64,000 nt of DNA from Shewanella decolorationis S12 (GTDB lineage Bacteria; Pseudomonadota; Gammaproteobacteria; Enterobacterales; Shewanellaceae): assembly GCF_000485795.1 (NCBI RefSeq), contig NZ_AXZL01000056.1, forward strand, positions 1-64,000, written 5' to 3'. Below, one piece after another: positions 9,602 to 19,337 of this stretch (the first letter of the stretch is position 1; each line of letters begins with the position of its first letter). The notes under the pieces were generated by a model that saw only the letters and a list, made by a program, of their open reading frames with translations, was not told the DNA's origin and did no database searches. Position numbers and translations under genes: made by a program.

Positions 9602-10846
9602 TTGGATCACTTTCTCTACCAAGACAATACCCTGTACGCCGAAGGCTGTCGGGTCAATGATTTAGCCCAGCAGTATGGCACGCCACTGTATATCTATTCC
9701 CGTGCGACCCTCGAGCGCCATTGGCATGCGTTTAACAATGCGGTGGCCGACCATCCACATTTAGTGTGTTACGCAGTAAAAGCCAACTCGAACTTAGCGG
9801 TACTTAACGTATTGGCTCGCTTAGGCAGTGGTTTTGATATTGTCTCCGGTGGCGAGTTAGCGCGGGTGATGGAGGCCGGTGGCGATCCGGCTAAAGTGGT
9901 GTTTTCTGGCGTGGGTAAAACCGTTGCCGAAATGGAACAAGCGCTTAACCTTGGTATTTATTGCTTTAACGTCGAATCAAGCGCCGAGCTTGACCAACTT
10001 AACGACGTTGCTGGTCGCTTAGGTAAAGTTGCCCCTGTGTCGCTGCGGGTGAATCCCGATGTCGATGCCGGAACGCATCCCTATATTTCTACTGGCCTTA
10101 AAGAGAACAAATTTGGTATCGCCATGGATGAGGCCGAAGTTGTATTCGCCCGTGCCCATGCGCTGCCACATTTACAGGTAAAAGGGGTCGATTGCCATAT
10201 CGGTTCACAGCTGACCGAGATCCAGCCTTTCCTCGATGCGATGGACAGAATGTTAGCCCTTATCGACCGTCTGGCCGAGCAAGGCATTGTGATTGAACAC
10301 TTCGATGTGGGTGGTGGTTTAGGGGTAACCTATGATGATGAAACCCCGCCGCATCCCGATGTTTACGCCGCTGCACTGCTCGCGCGTTTAGGCGATCGCA
10401 AACTCAAGTTAATTTTCGAACCGGGTCGTGCCATTGCCGCTAACGCGGGGATTTTCGTGACTCAGGTGCTGTACCTTAAAGAAAACAGCGATAAGCGTTT
10501 TGCGATTGTCGACGGCGCGATGAACGACTTAATTCGCCCAGCACTCTATAGTGCTTGGCAAAATATCATTCCGGTAAATCCAAGGGATGAACAGGCACAA
10601 GTATTTGATATCGTAGGGCCAGTGTGCGAAACCGGTGACTTTTTAGGTAAAGACAGAGCACTCGCGATTGCGGCGGGGGATTTGCTGGTCGTGCGCTCAA
10701 GCGGTGCCTACGGTTTTGCCATGGCCTCAAACTATAACACTCGTCCGCGTGCGGCCGAGGTGATGGTTGATGGTGATAAGGCTTATCTAGTGCGTGAGCG
10801 AGAAAAATTAGCGCAGCTCTGGCAAGGTGAGCAACTCCTGCCGTAA
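9602..10846 (+). CDS. lysA: diaminopimelate decarboxylase
   Basis: A 414-residue PLP enzyme for the last step of lysine synthesis. Visible are the PLP lysine in CYAVKANSN (about residue 60), the phosphate-binding GGGLG near 240, EPGRAI, and the C-terminal CETGDFLG with the active-site cysteine donated across the dimer. It starts with TTG after AAGGA. It lies in the lptM-lysA-dapF-DUF484-xerC-yigB run. Confidence 0.97.
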   Translation: MDHFLYQDNTLYAEGCRVNDLAQQYGTPLYIYSRATLERHWHAFNNAVADHPHLVCYAVKANSNLAVLNVLARLGSGFDIVSGGELARVMEAGGDPAKVVFSGVGKTVAEMEQALNLGIYCFNVESSAELDQLNDVAGRLGKVAPVSLRVNPDVDAGTHPYISTGLKENKFGIAMDEAEVVFARAHALPHLQVKGVDCHIGSQLTEIQPFLDAMDRMLALIDRLAEQGIVIEHFDVGGGLGVTYDDETPPHPDVYAAALLARLGDRKLKLIFEPGRAIAANAGIFVTQVLYLKENSDKRFAIVDGAMNDLIRPALYSAWQNIIPVNPRDEQAQVFDIVGPVCETGDFLGKDRALAIAAGDLLVVRSSGAYGFAMASNYNTRPRAAEVMVDGDKAYLVREREKLAQLWQGEQLLP

Positions 10847-10916
10847 ACTAGAAAATTATATTGATTCAGGCGCTTGGCTAGTTAATGGCGGCGCCTAGGC
10901 TTAAAGGATAAGTATC

Positions 10917-11744
10917 TTGATCCAATTCACTAAGATGCACGGACTAGGCAACGATTTTATGGTGGTCGATGGTGTCACGCAGAACGTGTTCTTTTCGCCT
11001 GAGCAGATCCGCCGTTTAGCCGACCGTAACTTTGGCATAGGTTTCGACCAACTTTTACTGGTTGAGCCGCCCTATGATCCCGATTTGGATTTTCACTATC
11101 GTATCTTTAATGCCGACGGTGGTGAGGTCGAAAACTGCGGTAATGGCGCCCGTTGTTTTGCGCGCTTTGTTCGCAATAAAGGACTGACGAATAAGAATAA
11201 AATTCGTGTAAGCACCTCTGCGGGTAAGATGACTCTGCGCCTCGAACGTGACGGCACCGTTACTGTGAACATGGGCGTGCCCGTGCTCGACCCAAGCCAA
11301 ATTCCTTTCAAAGCCAAAAAGGCCGAAAAAACCTATCTGCTGCAAACGCCGCAACAAACCTTTTTATGTGGCGCGGCCTCTATGGGCAACCCCCATTGCG
11401 TGCTCGATGTCGAAGATGTTGCTAACGCCAATGTCGCCGAAATTGGCGCGCTGCTCACTAGGCATGAGCGTTTTCCGCGCGGGGTAAACGTGGGCTTTAT
11501 GCAGGTGGTGAACTCGGGCCATATCAAGCTTAGAGTTTATGAACGTGGTGCGGCCGAGACTTTAGCCTGTGGCACAGGCGCTTGTGCCGCCGTGGTGGTA
11601 GGGCAGATCCAAGGCAAACTTGACCAACAGGTGCGTGTCGATTTGCCGGGTGGCACCTTAACCATCAATTGGGAAGGTGAAGGCAAACCGCTATGGATGA
11701 CGGGACCTGCGCAGCACGTTTACGATGGACAAATTCAGTTATGA
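10917..11744 (+). CDS. dapF: diaminopimelate epimerase
   Basis: A 275-residue enzyme that converts LL- to meso-diaminopimelate for peptidoglycan and lysine. The two catalytic cysteines are in ENCGNGARC (about 73) and ACGTGACA (about 217). It starts with TTG (10917) after AAAGGA, followed directly by the conserved [13 protein letters not shown]. Its stop overlaps the ATG of the DUF484 gene (ATGA). Confidence 0.97.
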   Translation: MIQFTKMHGLGNDFMVVDGVTQNVFFSPEQIRRLADRNFGIGFDQLLLVEPPYDPDLDFHYRIFNADGGEVENCGNGARCFARFVRNKGLTNKNKIRVSTSAGKMTLRLERDGTVTVNMGVPVLDPSQIPFKAKKAEKTYLLQTPQQTFLCGAASMGNPHCVLDVEDVANANVAEIGALLTRHERFPRGVNVGFMQVVNSGHIKLRVYERGAAETLACGTGACAAVVVGQIQGKLDQQVRVDLPGGTLTINWEGEGKPLWMTGPAQHVYDGQIQL

Positions 11745-12376
11745 CCGAGCCTTTGATGCCGCAGACCAATCTTCCCTTCGATGAGTTGATTATTCGCGAG
11801 TACCTACTCGATAACCCAGACTTTTTTAATCGATATCCCGAGCTGTTATTGGCGATGCGTTTGCCCCATTCGGAGCGCGGCGCGATTTCTTTAGTCGAGC
11901 GACGCCAAGAGTTACTGCGCCAACGGGTTGGGCAACTCGAAGAAGAAATCACCAGTCTGCTGGCGATGGCGGCACGCAATGAAAAGATATTTCGGTTTAA
12001 CACTGAGTTGTCTTTTAAGTTACTCAATTGCGTTAATTTAGAAGCGCTTAAAGAAGTGCTGGCCGATAATTTAAAGACGCAGTTTAATTTTACCCATGTG
12101 CGTCTTATCAGTGTGTTAGACGCTGATGTTGAGATGCAAGCGATTTGGGCGCAGCGCCTACGTAAGGATTACTACTTTGGCCGCTTAACCCAGCAGGAAG
12201 CGAAACGCCTGTTTGGTAGCGAAGTGGGCTCAGTCGCGTTAGTGAAGTTAGCCGATAATATTCCAGTAATTTTTGCCATCGCTAGTCATGATGCTACTCA
12301 TTTCCATCCGGATATGGACAATATGTTGCTCGAACAATTACGTCGGTTACTCGCACATATGCTGGCCAAACTTTAA
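11741..12376 (+). CDS. DUF484 family protein
   Basis: A 211-residue conserved cytosolic protein found between dapF and xerC in many gammaproteobacteria (YigA/DUF484). It has a helical N-terminus ([17 protein letters not shown]) and a GAF-like C-terminal part. Function is unknown; partnership with XerC is suggested only by position. I chose the ATG at 11741 because it overlaps the dapF stop; the frame is also open upstream to 11693 inside dapF. Confidence 0.88.
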   Translation: MTEPLMPQTNLPFDELIIREYLLDNPDFFNRYPELLLAMRLPHSERGAISLVERRQELLRQRVGQLEEEITSLLAMAARNEKIFRFNTELSFKLLNCVNLEALKEVLADNLKTQFNFTHVRLISVLDADVEMQAIWAQRLRKDYYFGRLTQQEAKRLFGSEVGSVALVKLADNIPVIFAIASHDATHFHPDMDNMLLEQLRRLLAHMLAKL

Positions 12377-12391
12377 GGTACATGGTCCGCC

Positions 12392-13324
12392 TTGCCTCAA
12401 TTCCCTAATGATGAGGAGCTGGAGATGCCCCCGCAGTGTCAGTCCTATTTGCAGCAATTTGAAACCTATATGCAGTCGGAGCGACAGTTATCGGCGCATA
12501 CGGTTCGCAATTATATGTACGAGTTGCAGCGGGGAAGCGAGTTACTGCCCGAGGGCGTTGATTTGCTCAATGTGGGCCGTGAGCATTGGCAACAGGTGCT
12601 TGCTAAGCTGCACCGCAAGGGCTTAAGCCCCCGCTCGCTATCATTGTGGTTGTCGGCCATCAAACAGTGGGGAGAGTTTTTATTGCGCTCAGGCGTGATT
12701 GAACTCAATCCTGCTAAGGGACTGAGTGCGCCCAAACAAGCCAAACCGTTACCTAAGAATATCGACGTCGATTCTATCTCGCATCTGCTCGCGATTGAGG
12801 GCAATGACCCACTGACCCTGCGTGATAAAGCCATTATGGAGCTATTCTACTCCAGTGGATTGCGTTTGGCTGAGTTGGCGGCGCTGGACTTATCCAGTGT
12901 GCAATACGATCAGCATGAAGTGCGCGTCTTAGGCAAAGGCAACAAAGAGCGTATAGTCCCCGTTGGGCGTTACGCTATAGAGGCCATCAGTGCTTGGCTT
13001 AAGTGCCGCAAACAAATTCCCTGTGAAGATAGCGCATTGTTTGTCACCGAGAAGGGCAAGCGTTTATCCCATCGCAGCATTCAGGCGCGGATGAGCAAAT
13101 GGGGTCAGGAGCAGGCGCTTTCTATGCGGGTGCATCCCCATAAGTTACGCCATTCCTTTGCTACGCATATGCTGGAATCCAGTGCCGATTTACGGGCGGT
13201 GCAGGAATTATTAGGCCACGAAAACCTATCTACCACGCAAATTTATACCAGTTTAGATTTCCAACACTTAGCTAAGGTGTATGATAACGCCCATCCTAGA
13301 GCGAAAAAACAACAGGATAAATAA
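12392..13324 (+). CDS. xerC: tyrosine recombinase XerC
   Basis: A 310-residue site-specific recombinase that, with XerD, resolves chromosome dimers at dif. Catalytic residues are visible: Arg in [10 protein letters not shown], Lys in GKGNKERIV, the [10 protein letters not shown] box, the His in [10 protein letters not shown], and the nucleophile Tyr in TQIYTSL. The start is TTG at 12392; an ATG at 12425 right after GGAG is an alternative. Its stop overlaps the start of yigB by one base. Confidence 0.95.
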   Translation: MPQFPNDEELEMPPQCQSYLQQFETYMQSERQLSAHTVRNYMYELQRGSELLPEGVDLLNVGREHWQQVLAKLHRKGLSPRSLSLWLSAIKQWGEFLLRSGVIELNPAKGLSAPKQAKPLPKNIDVDSISHLLAIEGNDPLTLRDKAIMELFYSSGLRLAELAALDLSSVQYDQHEVRVLGKGNKERIVPVGRYAIEAISAWLKCRKQIPCEDSALFVTEKGKRLSHRSIQARMSKWGQEQALSMRVHPHKLRHSFATHMLESSADLRAVQELLGHENLSTTQIYTSLDFQHLAKVYDNAHPRAKKQQDK

Positions 13325-14046
13325 TGCGTTGTTATCTTAGACCCCAGAAGATTCGTGCAATTAGCTTCGATCTCGATGATACCTTATACGATAACGAGCC
13401 CCACATTCTTAACGCCGAAGCCGAGCTCACGCAGTTTTTGCATCAGGCTTATCCGCTGACTCAAGCTTGGCAACCGCAGCAATGGCGACTGCTCAAGTTG
13501 CAACTGATACAGCAAAATCCGGCCCTTGCCCATGACACCTCTGCGGCGCGAATTGCGACCCTGCACAAAGGCCTTTTACTGCTCGGTTATAGTGAACTTG
13601 AGGCAAAACGTGGCGCGCAGGAAGGTTTGGATTGTTTTTATTTTCATCGCAGCCATTTTCAGGTTTCAGACGACGTCTTGGCACTACTCACGCGCTTATC
13701 GGCCCACTTTCGCTTGATTGGTATCACCAATGGCAATGTGGACGCACAGCGTATCGGCTTAAGTAATGTGTTCGAATTTGTGCTGCATCCTGGCAGTGGT
13801 GTGCGGATGAAGCCAGCTAAAGATATGTTTTCACAGGCCTGTGAAAGACTAGATATCGGCTTAGATGAACTGCTGCACGTTGGCGATAGTATGAATGCCG
13901 ATGTTCGTGGTGCGCGTTTAGCGGGGTGTCAGTCGGTTTGGCTCAACCCAAGTTTTGGCCGCGTGGCGTCGCTGCCTATTGCAGCACTCTTGCCCCATAT
14001 GGAAATTGCTTCACTCGATTCATTACAAGAAATGTTATTGCCTTAA
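13324..14046 (+). CDS. yigB: HAD-family hydrolase, YigB-like (FMN phosphatase)
   Basis: A 240-residue haloacid-dehalogenase phosphatase. Motif I is SFDLDDTLYDN (about 16), motif II is the Thr of GITNGN, and motif IV is GDSMNADVRGAR. E. coli YigB dephosphorylates FMN in riboflavin metabolism and lies beside xerC, as here, which supports the assignment; the substrate is inferred from homology. Overlaps the xerC stop (TAATG). Confidence 0.88.
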   Translation: MRCYLRPQKIRAISFDLDDTLYDNEPHILNAEAELTQFLHQAYPLTQAWQPQQWRLLKLQLIQQNPALAHDTSAARIATLHKGLLLLGYSELEAKRGAQEGLDCFYFHRSHFQVSDDVLALLTRLSAHFRLIGITNGNVDAQRIGLSNVFEFVLHPGSGVRMKPAKDMFSQACERLDIGLDELLHVGDSMNADVRGARLAGCQSVWLNPSFGRVASLPIAALLPHMEIASLDSLQEMLLP

Positions 14047-14160
14047 AAGAATAGCAGCCTATTTAAAGTGATAGGGATCAAGGATTGGCATATCGTTTTG
14101 CCGTAGAGTATTAGCATTTGTTTAACTCAGTTGTTACGCTTTCACTAACAAGGAACTGCT

Positions 14161-14739
14161 ATGGTGCGTTTAAGTCTGTTGCTCCTCTTGAGTCTATCGT
14201 TTATTGCCCCTGCGTCGGCGCACGAAATCCACTCCGGTGGTGGTTTTATGGCGGGCTTTAATCATCCTGTTTTAGGCTTTGACCATCTCCTTGCTATGTT
14301 AAGTGTGGGCATGCTCAGTACTCAATTGGGCGGCCGCGCTATTTGGACTGTGCCCTTAGCCTTTGTGTGTTTCATGTTGGTGGGTGGTATTTTAGGGTTA
14401 TACGCGATTCCGGTGCCTTTTGTCGAAATTGGCATTGCGCTATCTGTCTTATTGCTTGGGCTGGCGATTGCCTTTGACCGCCAATTACCGCTGTTGTTTG
14501 CGATGGCATTTGTCGGCGTGTTTGCGATTTTCCACGGCCATGCCCATGGCATGGAAATGCCAGAGCTCGCCAGTCCCGTGCTCTATGCTTTTGGTTTCTT
14601 ATTCGGTACTGCGGTTATCCATTTAGGTGGCGTTATGCTAGGGCTTGGCATGCAGCGGGTCACCGGACAGCGCAGCTTAATGCGGGTATCGGGCGTGGCG
14701 ATTGCTGCTATGGGTGGCTATTTACTCGCGGGTTTTTAG
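14161..14739 (+). CDS. HupE/UreJ family membrane protein
   Basis: A 192-residue membrane protein with a cleavable signal (ending ASAHEIH), about six membrane helices, and conserved metal-ligand-like motifs: HEIHSGGGFMAGFNHPVLGFDH and FHGHAHGMEMP. HupE/UreJ proteins are nickel or cobalt permeases. No hydrogenase or urease gene is nearby, so the substrate is open. It stands alone with AAGGA before the ATG. Confidence 0.88.
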   Translation: MVRLSLLLLLSLSFIAPASAHEIHSGGGFMAGFNHPVLGFDHLLAMLSVGMLSTQLGGRAIWTVPLAFVCFMLVGGILGLYAIPVPFVEIGIALSVLLLGLAIAFDRQLPLLFAMAFVGVFAIFHGHAHGMEMPELASPVLYAFGFLFGTAVIHLGGVMLGLGMQRVTGQRSLMRVSGVAIAAMGGYLLAGF

Positions 14740-14744
14740 AAATA

Positions 14745-15248
14745 CTACCGCGCCTTAAGTTGCTTATTGCAGTGATGGGCGCGGCGCAGCATTTGTGTAA
14801 CCTGTCTTCGGCTGGCGTGCATGTCGGCATCTCCCACACGAAAATAAGTCCCCGTATAAGGATCTGTACCGATAAATACAGGCTTTAGGTGCTCTGGCGC
14901 GATCGGTACGCGAATTCTTATCAGTTTTTTATTCATAATTTCAATCAGCTGCACATCGGAAATCGCCAAAATATTATGGCTGGTGCGGCTTGGGTCATCG
15001 AGGATTTCCCAAAATTCCTGTAATACGGGTAGTGGATTAGGAATGCCTTCAATGGTGAAGTGACCATGTTCTTCACGCACCCCGAGGATAATCTCGCCAC
15101 CTAAGGTATTGGCGAAGGAACTATAGGTTGCCCAAATATCTTCGGGGAGTTGGCCTTGGCCATTACGCCCATGTGCCAGTTTAAACTCCACTTGGGCAGA
15201 TTCATGCAGTGAACCAATATCGTCGAGTGCGAATGTGGGGTATGTCAT
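14745..15248 (-). CDS. AlbA_2 (Schlafen-like) domain protein
   Basis: A 167-residue protein with the AlbA_2 domain: ESAQVEFKLA at the N-terminus and ATYSSFANTLGGEIILGVRE, a typical core (E.xEFK ... AFANT.GG.L.iGV). The family occurs in putative nucleic-acid-binding regulators and in Schlafen-like proteins. It is only the domain, without the usual C-terminal winged-helix part. The function here is unknown. It ends close to the hupE-like gene, tail to tail. Confidence 0.75.
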   Translation of the reverse strand: MTYPTFALDDIGSLHESAQVEFKLAHGRNGQGQLPEDIWATYSSFANTLGGEIILGVREEHGHFTIEGIPNPLPVLQEFWEILDDPSRTSHNILAISDVQLIEIMNKKLIRIRVPIAPEHLKPVFIGTDPYTGTYFRVGDADMHASRRQVTQMLRRAHHCNKQLKAR

Positions 15249-15346
15249 GGCGGCTTATCCTAGCAAGGCACACCACTTTTTGTAACACGCCAAAATCACA
15301 AAGGCCAGCAGTTGTGCTGACCTTGGTGGTTAATCAATCTTGTTTA

Positions 15347-16087
15347 TTAGGCGAGTTGCAGCGCCTTAGGGAAGAGGATGTTATTCTCTAAATGGATGTG
15401 TCGGTGCAAGTCCGCCTCAAATTCGACGAGAGTCGCATAACATACGCGCCATGTGGTGCAGGCGTATTCCGGCGGCGTAAAGTCATTGGTTAACTCGTGT
15501 AGCTTTTGCAAAATTTGTCCGGCTTCTTCGTGCTCGTATCGCATCGCATTGATGGGGTTGCCGATATGACCAAAACAACCTTGCACTTGTTCGCCTTGAC
15601 TCATGGCGCGGATCGCGGGGAAGAGGATATTTTCTTCCTTCATCAAATGCGGCATTAAATCTCCAATTAAGGCGCGTACCCAACCAGCGAAGGGAATAAT
15701 CTCTGCATAATGCTCGCCATGGGCGCGTACCATTTTCTCTGAATATTCGAGCAATAATGGCGCCTTAGCACGAACGTATTGGTGGTGGGTTTGCTCGATA
15801 TAATCGATCAACTGGTCGAGGGGTAGCTGATTGAGCTCATTTTCTTTAGCGCCAGAGTCCGAGACTGCCTCCAATGCCGCAACAACCTGCTCAGGATTGG
15901 CTTCTGCTCGCTCACAGGCCTTGATCAGTGCTCTACCACCACCGCAGCAGAAATCGATACCAAATTGGCTAAACACATGGGCGCGACGAAAATCCTCAGC
16001 AACTAACTCACCCACTTTACGATCAAGCCATGGTGAGATTGAGGGTTCTTCTATTTGAGGACCAGACGAGAGATTAGCTGACAGCAT
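15347..16087 (-). CDS. ytfE: iron-sulfur cluster repair di-iron protein (YtfE/ScdA/RIC)
   Basis: A 246-residue protein with an N-terminal ScdA_N domain (FSQFGIDFCCGGGRAL, about 40-55) and a C-terminal hemerythrin-like di-iron domain with spaced His/Glu ligands (HHQYVR, HLMKEENILFP, YEHEEA, HIHLENNILFP). RIC proteins help restore iron-sulfur clusters after nitric oxide or oxidative damage. The Crp/Fnr-type gene lies on the same strand upstream, and an imperfect palindrome sits just before the start, which suggests stress-controlled expression. Confidence 0.93.
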   Translation of the reverse strand: MLSANLSSGPQIEEPSISPWLDRKVGELVAEDFRRAHVFSQFGIDFCCGGGRALIKACERAEANPEQVVAALEAVSDSGAKENELNQLPLDQLIDYIEQTHHQYVRAKAPLLLEYSEKMVRAHGEHYAEIIPFAGWVRALIGDLMPHLMKEENILFPAIRAMSQGEQVQGCFGHIGNPINAMRYEHEEAGQILQKLHELTNDFTPPEYACTTWRVCYATLVEFEADLHRHIHLENNILFPKALQLA

Positions 16088-16104
16088 AACAACACTCCAA
16101 AGCG

Positions 16105-16130
16105 CAAATAATTTACATGCATAATATTTG
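16105..16130. promoter_or_regulatory. candidate operator upstream of the RIC gene
   Basis: A 26-bp imperfect palindrome (CAAATA at the left end, TATTTG at the right) lies 18 bp upstream of the ytfE ATG. Position and symmetry suggest a repressor or activator site, perhaps NsrR or the nearby Crp/Fnr protein. The regulator is a guess. The rest of 16131-16361 shows no gene. Confidence 0.35.
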
Positions 16131-16361
16131 CAGCTTTAAAGTGGTGCAATAAATCCCGACTAAAATACTCAAGATTTGCCGCAGCTGTCACATAAATAGC
16201 GTCTGTTAAAAAGTCATATGGGGATTATCAAGCTGGAATTGGATGAGTCCTTTTGAGATTTGATTCATCTTAAGAGGAAATCGCTAAAAAGCGCCGCATA
16301 CTAAGATGATTTGATGGGGTGTAGCGCCTATTGAAACAGCAAAACTCCCCTGAAAGTTAAA

Positions 16362-17036
16362 CTACTCAGCAATAAAAGCAGTGAGCGCCTTTGGATCGAT
16401 AATATGCAGCTGCTGATCGCGTTTTTCGACAAGGCTGAGTTCAATCAGGGAGTTGAGTGCGCGGCGGTAGACGCGACTGCTGGTGCCGAAGCGTTCGGCT
16501 TCTTGCTCGACCTTGTTAAAGGCTCCGAGGGCGAGATTGTTTTGGCTGCGTTGTAGCAAATCGAGGGCGATATTGACGGCGATGGGATGCAATAAGCGGT
16601 TGGTGTAGATTGCCATTGAGTCCTGGTAATCCCATGCTAGCGCGGAGGCAAAAAACAGTGCTAATTGCGGTTGCGTGATGATGCATTGTTGCAGTTTGGC
16701 CGCACAAATTACCTCGACTTCTATTTGCTCTTCAGCCACCACAGTCCACTGACAGGGCAGTTGGGTAAAAAACTCAATTTCGCCAAAAATATGCTGGTCA
16801 CAATTTAGCTCGCCAAGTTGAAAGCGCCGACCATTATTGGCGCTGGTATACATGGCGACTTTCCCTACAGATACCACGTAGAGCTCACGCACATTTTGCC
16901 CTTGTTGCAACATGATATCTCCGAGGGCAAAGTGGCGGGTGGCCGTTTGGCACTGAAATAAAGCTTGCTTAAAGAGTTCGCGCTGCTCGTTTAAGGTGTC
17001 GCCAAAGCGGCTAGAGAGTTCAGGATGTAACTGCAT
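16362..17036 (-). CDS. Crp/Fnr family transcriptional regulator
   Basis: A 224-residue regulator with an N-terminal cyclic-nucleotide-binding-like beta barrel (about 20-140; LGDIMLQQGQNVRELYVVSVGKV) and a C-terminal helix-turn-helix (ERFGTSSRVYRRALNSLIE, about 177-195). It lacks the four-Cys cluster arrangement of Fnr and the typical cAMP-contact signature of Crp, so the ligand is unknown. Its place upstream of ytfE suggests a role in nitrosative or redox stress; that is inference from neighbourhood only. Confidence 0.85.
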   Translation of the reverse strand: MQLHPELSSRFGDTLNEQRELFKQALFQCQTATRHFALGDIMLQQGQNVRELYVVSVGKVAMYTSANNGRRFQLGELNCDQHIFGEIEFFTQLPCQWTVVAEEQIEVEVICAAKLQQCIITQPQLALFFASALAWDYQDSMAIYTNRLLHPIAVNIALDLLQRSQNNLALGAFNKVEQEAERFGTSSRVYRRALNSLIELSLVEKRDQQLHIIDPKALTAFIAE

Positions 17037-17335
17037 GTTGATGATAGTTGCGGATTACTAATGCGATTAAGGTACGCATTTCGCCGCAGGATTGATACTT
17101 ATTCGATCATAAAATCAGTTAATCGGTGCATACAGGTATTTTGGTAGCGGTGGATGATAGCGCACAATGCGCGTCGCCGCTGTTGTGGCGCTGCAAACTC
17201 TGTTGTGGGCTTGGTGTAATGGAAGTGTGGGTGAATGGGATAATGGCGCATTGGCTGCGCCATTAAGAGCATGACTTTGTGGTTATCTGATGCTGCGTTT
17301 AGCGGCAATGCGGGCCGCTTTAGGCTCAACAGGCT
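17037..17335. other. intergenic region, no gene seen
   Basis: 299 bp between the Crp/Fnr gene and the phosphorylase. A 76-codon frame on the minus strand has no ribosome site and low-complexity His/Pro content; I take it as chance. A short hairpin (AGCGGC with GCCGCT) around 17300-17322 may end the phosphorylase transcript but has no U-run. Confidence 0.4.
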
Positions 17336-18061
17336 TCAATCACACAGTGCGTTGAGCGCGGCTAAAATGGCATGTTGCTCACCTTGGGCGCTTGCCTTGG
17401 ACGATGCTACATAGTCATTAACGCCTGCTTTAACATCCTGATTAAACAGCACTACGTTGGCGAGTATGGCCGCCACTTCAATTTGGCGCAGTCGGCCGAC
17501 GGTGAATAAGGCTGCGGTTTCCATATCGGCCCCGAGCACGCCTTGGCGATGCCAATAGTGGCAGAGGTCCTGTTCTTGATCGGTATAAAAACTGTCGTGG
17601 GAGCGCACTATGCCGCTATGGGCAATAATATAATGCTGCGCGCAGTATGCTTGCAGTTTGCCGACCAAGCGATGATTGGCACAGGCCGGAAAACCGGGCT
17701 TTACATAGCTGGCAGAGCCGCCATCATCACGAACGGCGGCCTCGGCAATAATCACATCACCTATGGCTATCTGCGGTTGTAGCGCACCAGCAGAGCCGAT
17801 GCGGATAAGTTGCTTTACACCGCATTGATACAGTTCCTCAAGGGCAATGATCGCCGAGGGCGCGCCAATGCCAGTGCTGCAGACGGTGACTGTAGTGTCG
17901 CCATAACGGCCACGCATCAGTCGAAACTCACGGTTATCCGCCAAGGGTTCGACATCCGTTAGATGCGCCGCGATGCGGTTGACTCGATTGGGTTCGCCGC
18001 AGACGACGGCTTTTTCACTGACTTGATGGGGCGCGACGAGAATATGGGGTTGAATACTCAT
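17336..18061 (-). CDS. udp: uridine phosphorylase family nucleoside phosphorylase
   Basis: A 241-residue PNP/UDP-family enzyme that splits nucleosides with phosphate. Marks include the phosphate-binding region (VCSTGIGAPSAIIALEEL), RIGSAGALQPQIAIGDV, and the late MET motif as ADMETAALFTV. It resembles E. coli Udp more than DeoD, but the substrate is not certain. It is downstream of the nucleoside transporter gene, separated by 70 bp with a strong hairpin, which fits a nucleoside uptake and salvage unit. Confidence 0.82.
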   Translation of the reverse strand: MSIQPHILVAPHQVSEKAVVCGEPNRVNRIAAHLTDVEPLADNREFRLMRGRYGDTTVTVCSTGIGAPSAIIALEELYQCGVKQLIRIGSAGALQPQIAIGDVIIAEAAVRDDGGSASYVKPGFPACANHRLVGKLQAYCAQHYIIAHSGIVRSHDSFYTDQEQDLCHYWHRQGVLGADMETAALFTVGRLRQIEVAAILANVVLFNQDVKAGVNDYVASSKASAQGEQHAILAALNALCD

Positions 18062-18089
18062 TGTTGACCTTTATCAATTACTTAGCTTG

Positions 18090-18120
18090 GCGGTAGCCCT
18101 AAGTTTTATCGGGCTACCGC
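18090..18120. repeat. perfect 10-bp hairpin between nupC and udp
   Basis: GCGGTAGCCC (18090-18099) and GGGCTACCGC (18111-18120) form a perfect stem with an 11-nt loop and no U-run on either strand. It is more likely an mRNA-stabilising or partial attenuator structure than a simple terminator; function is inferred. Confidence 0.6.
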
Positions 18121-18131
18121 GAAGGGAATAC

Positions 18132-19337
18132 TTAGATAAACAAACTGACAATTGCAGCATTCATTAAGTTTGCTAACGTTGCCGCTAGCAGGACTTTCAT
18201 CCCGAGCTGGCCAATCAGCCCTGCACGTTGTGGGATCATTTTACTCAGGGCGCCACACACCATGGCCACTGAGCCGATATTGGCAAAACCGCAAAGGGCA
18301 ATGGTCATAATGGCATTACTACGTGCAGACAGTTCCACATTGCCCATATTGGCGAAGGCAACAAATTCATTCATGGCGATTTTTTGCCCAAGGAAAGCGC
18401 CGGCTGTGCTTGCTTCAGCCCATGGAATACCAATCAACCATGCTACTGGCGCAAACAAGGTGCCGAGGATCATATCCACGGTTAAGGTTGACATGCCAAA
18501 CAGTTCACCAATTGCCCCCAATCCGCCGTTCAACAAAGCCATGAGGCCAATGCAGGCAATAATGACTGCGCCGACGATGGCAGCGATTCCCATACCAGCA
18601 ATAGCACCTTTGGCTATGGCATCAATAAAGCTGCTGGGCTTTTCATCATCGGGTAATTCGGGCACTTCGTTAACGGTTGGCTCGGTTTCAGGGATAAGCA
18701 ACTTAGCGAACATCAACCCCGCAGGGGCAGACATAAAGCAGGCCATAATCAGATAATTAAGTGCAACGCCCATCCCCGCAAGGCCCGCTAAAATGGAGCC
18801 TGCAATCGAAGACAATCCACCGACCATGACCGCAAAAATTTGCGCGCGGGTGAGAACGCGGTGATAGGGCTTGATCAGTAACGGTGCCTCGGTTTGGCCG
18901 AGAATAATATTGCCCGCCGCATTCATTGACTCCGCCCGTGACGTGCCGAGCACTTTTTGTAAACTGCCGCCAATGATCAACACAAACCACTGCATAATGC
19001 CTAAGTAGTACAACAAAGAGGTGAGCGCGGCAGTAAAGATGATTTGTGGTAAAACCTGTAACGCCCAGACAAAACCAATGCCTTCAACACTGAAATTGAC
19101 TAAGCTGCCAAAGGCAAATTTAATCCCTTCAGTACCATAACCAAAGACTTTACCTACGGTATTCGATACGGCCAGCAGCACATCGGCACCAATTTCGGTT
19201 GCTAGCACAAAAAATGCGAGCGCGATAATAATGCCAAATGCACCGATAACAGCGCGCCAGCTGATCAAACGGCGGTTATCAGAACACAACAAACCAACGC
19301 CTAAGAGCACTAAAATGCCAAGGATGGACTGGATCAT
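18132..19337 (-). CDS. nupC: NupC-type concentrative nucleoside transporter
   Basis: A 401-residue inner-membrane symporter of the CNT family, with a string of hydrophobic helices and the family motif NAAGNIILGQTEAPLLIKPY (about 141-160). It imports nucleosides with H+ or Na+. The ATG overlaps the stop of the upstream oxidoreductase gene by 4 bp, and udp follows, so the three genes are probably co-transcribed on the minus strand. Confidence 0.93.
   Translation of the reverse strand: MIQSILGILVLLGVGLLCSDNRRLISWRAVIGAFGIIIALAFFVLATEIGADVLLAVSNTVGKVFGYGTEGIKFAFGSLVNFSVEGIGFVWALQVLPQIIFTAALTSLLYYLGIMQWFVLIIGGSLQKVLGTSRAESMNAAGNIILGQTEAPLLIKPYHRVLTRAQIFAVMVGGLSSIAGSILAGLAGMGVALNYLIMACFMSAPAGLMFAKLLIPETEPTVNEVPELPDDEKPSSFIDAIAKGAIAGMGIAAIVGAVIIACIGLMALLNGGLGAIGELFGMSTLTVDMILGTLFAPVAWLIGIPWAEASTAGAFLGQKIAMNEFVAFANMGNVELSARSNAIMTIALCGFANIGSVAMVCGALSKMIPQRAGLIGQLGMKVLLAATLANLMNAAIVSLFI

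Noticed and set aside
17099-17329. 76-codon frame on the minus strand
   Set aside because: No ribosome site, odd composition and no homology that I recognise.
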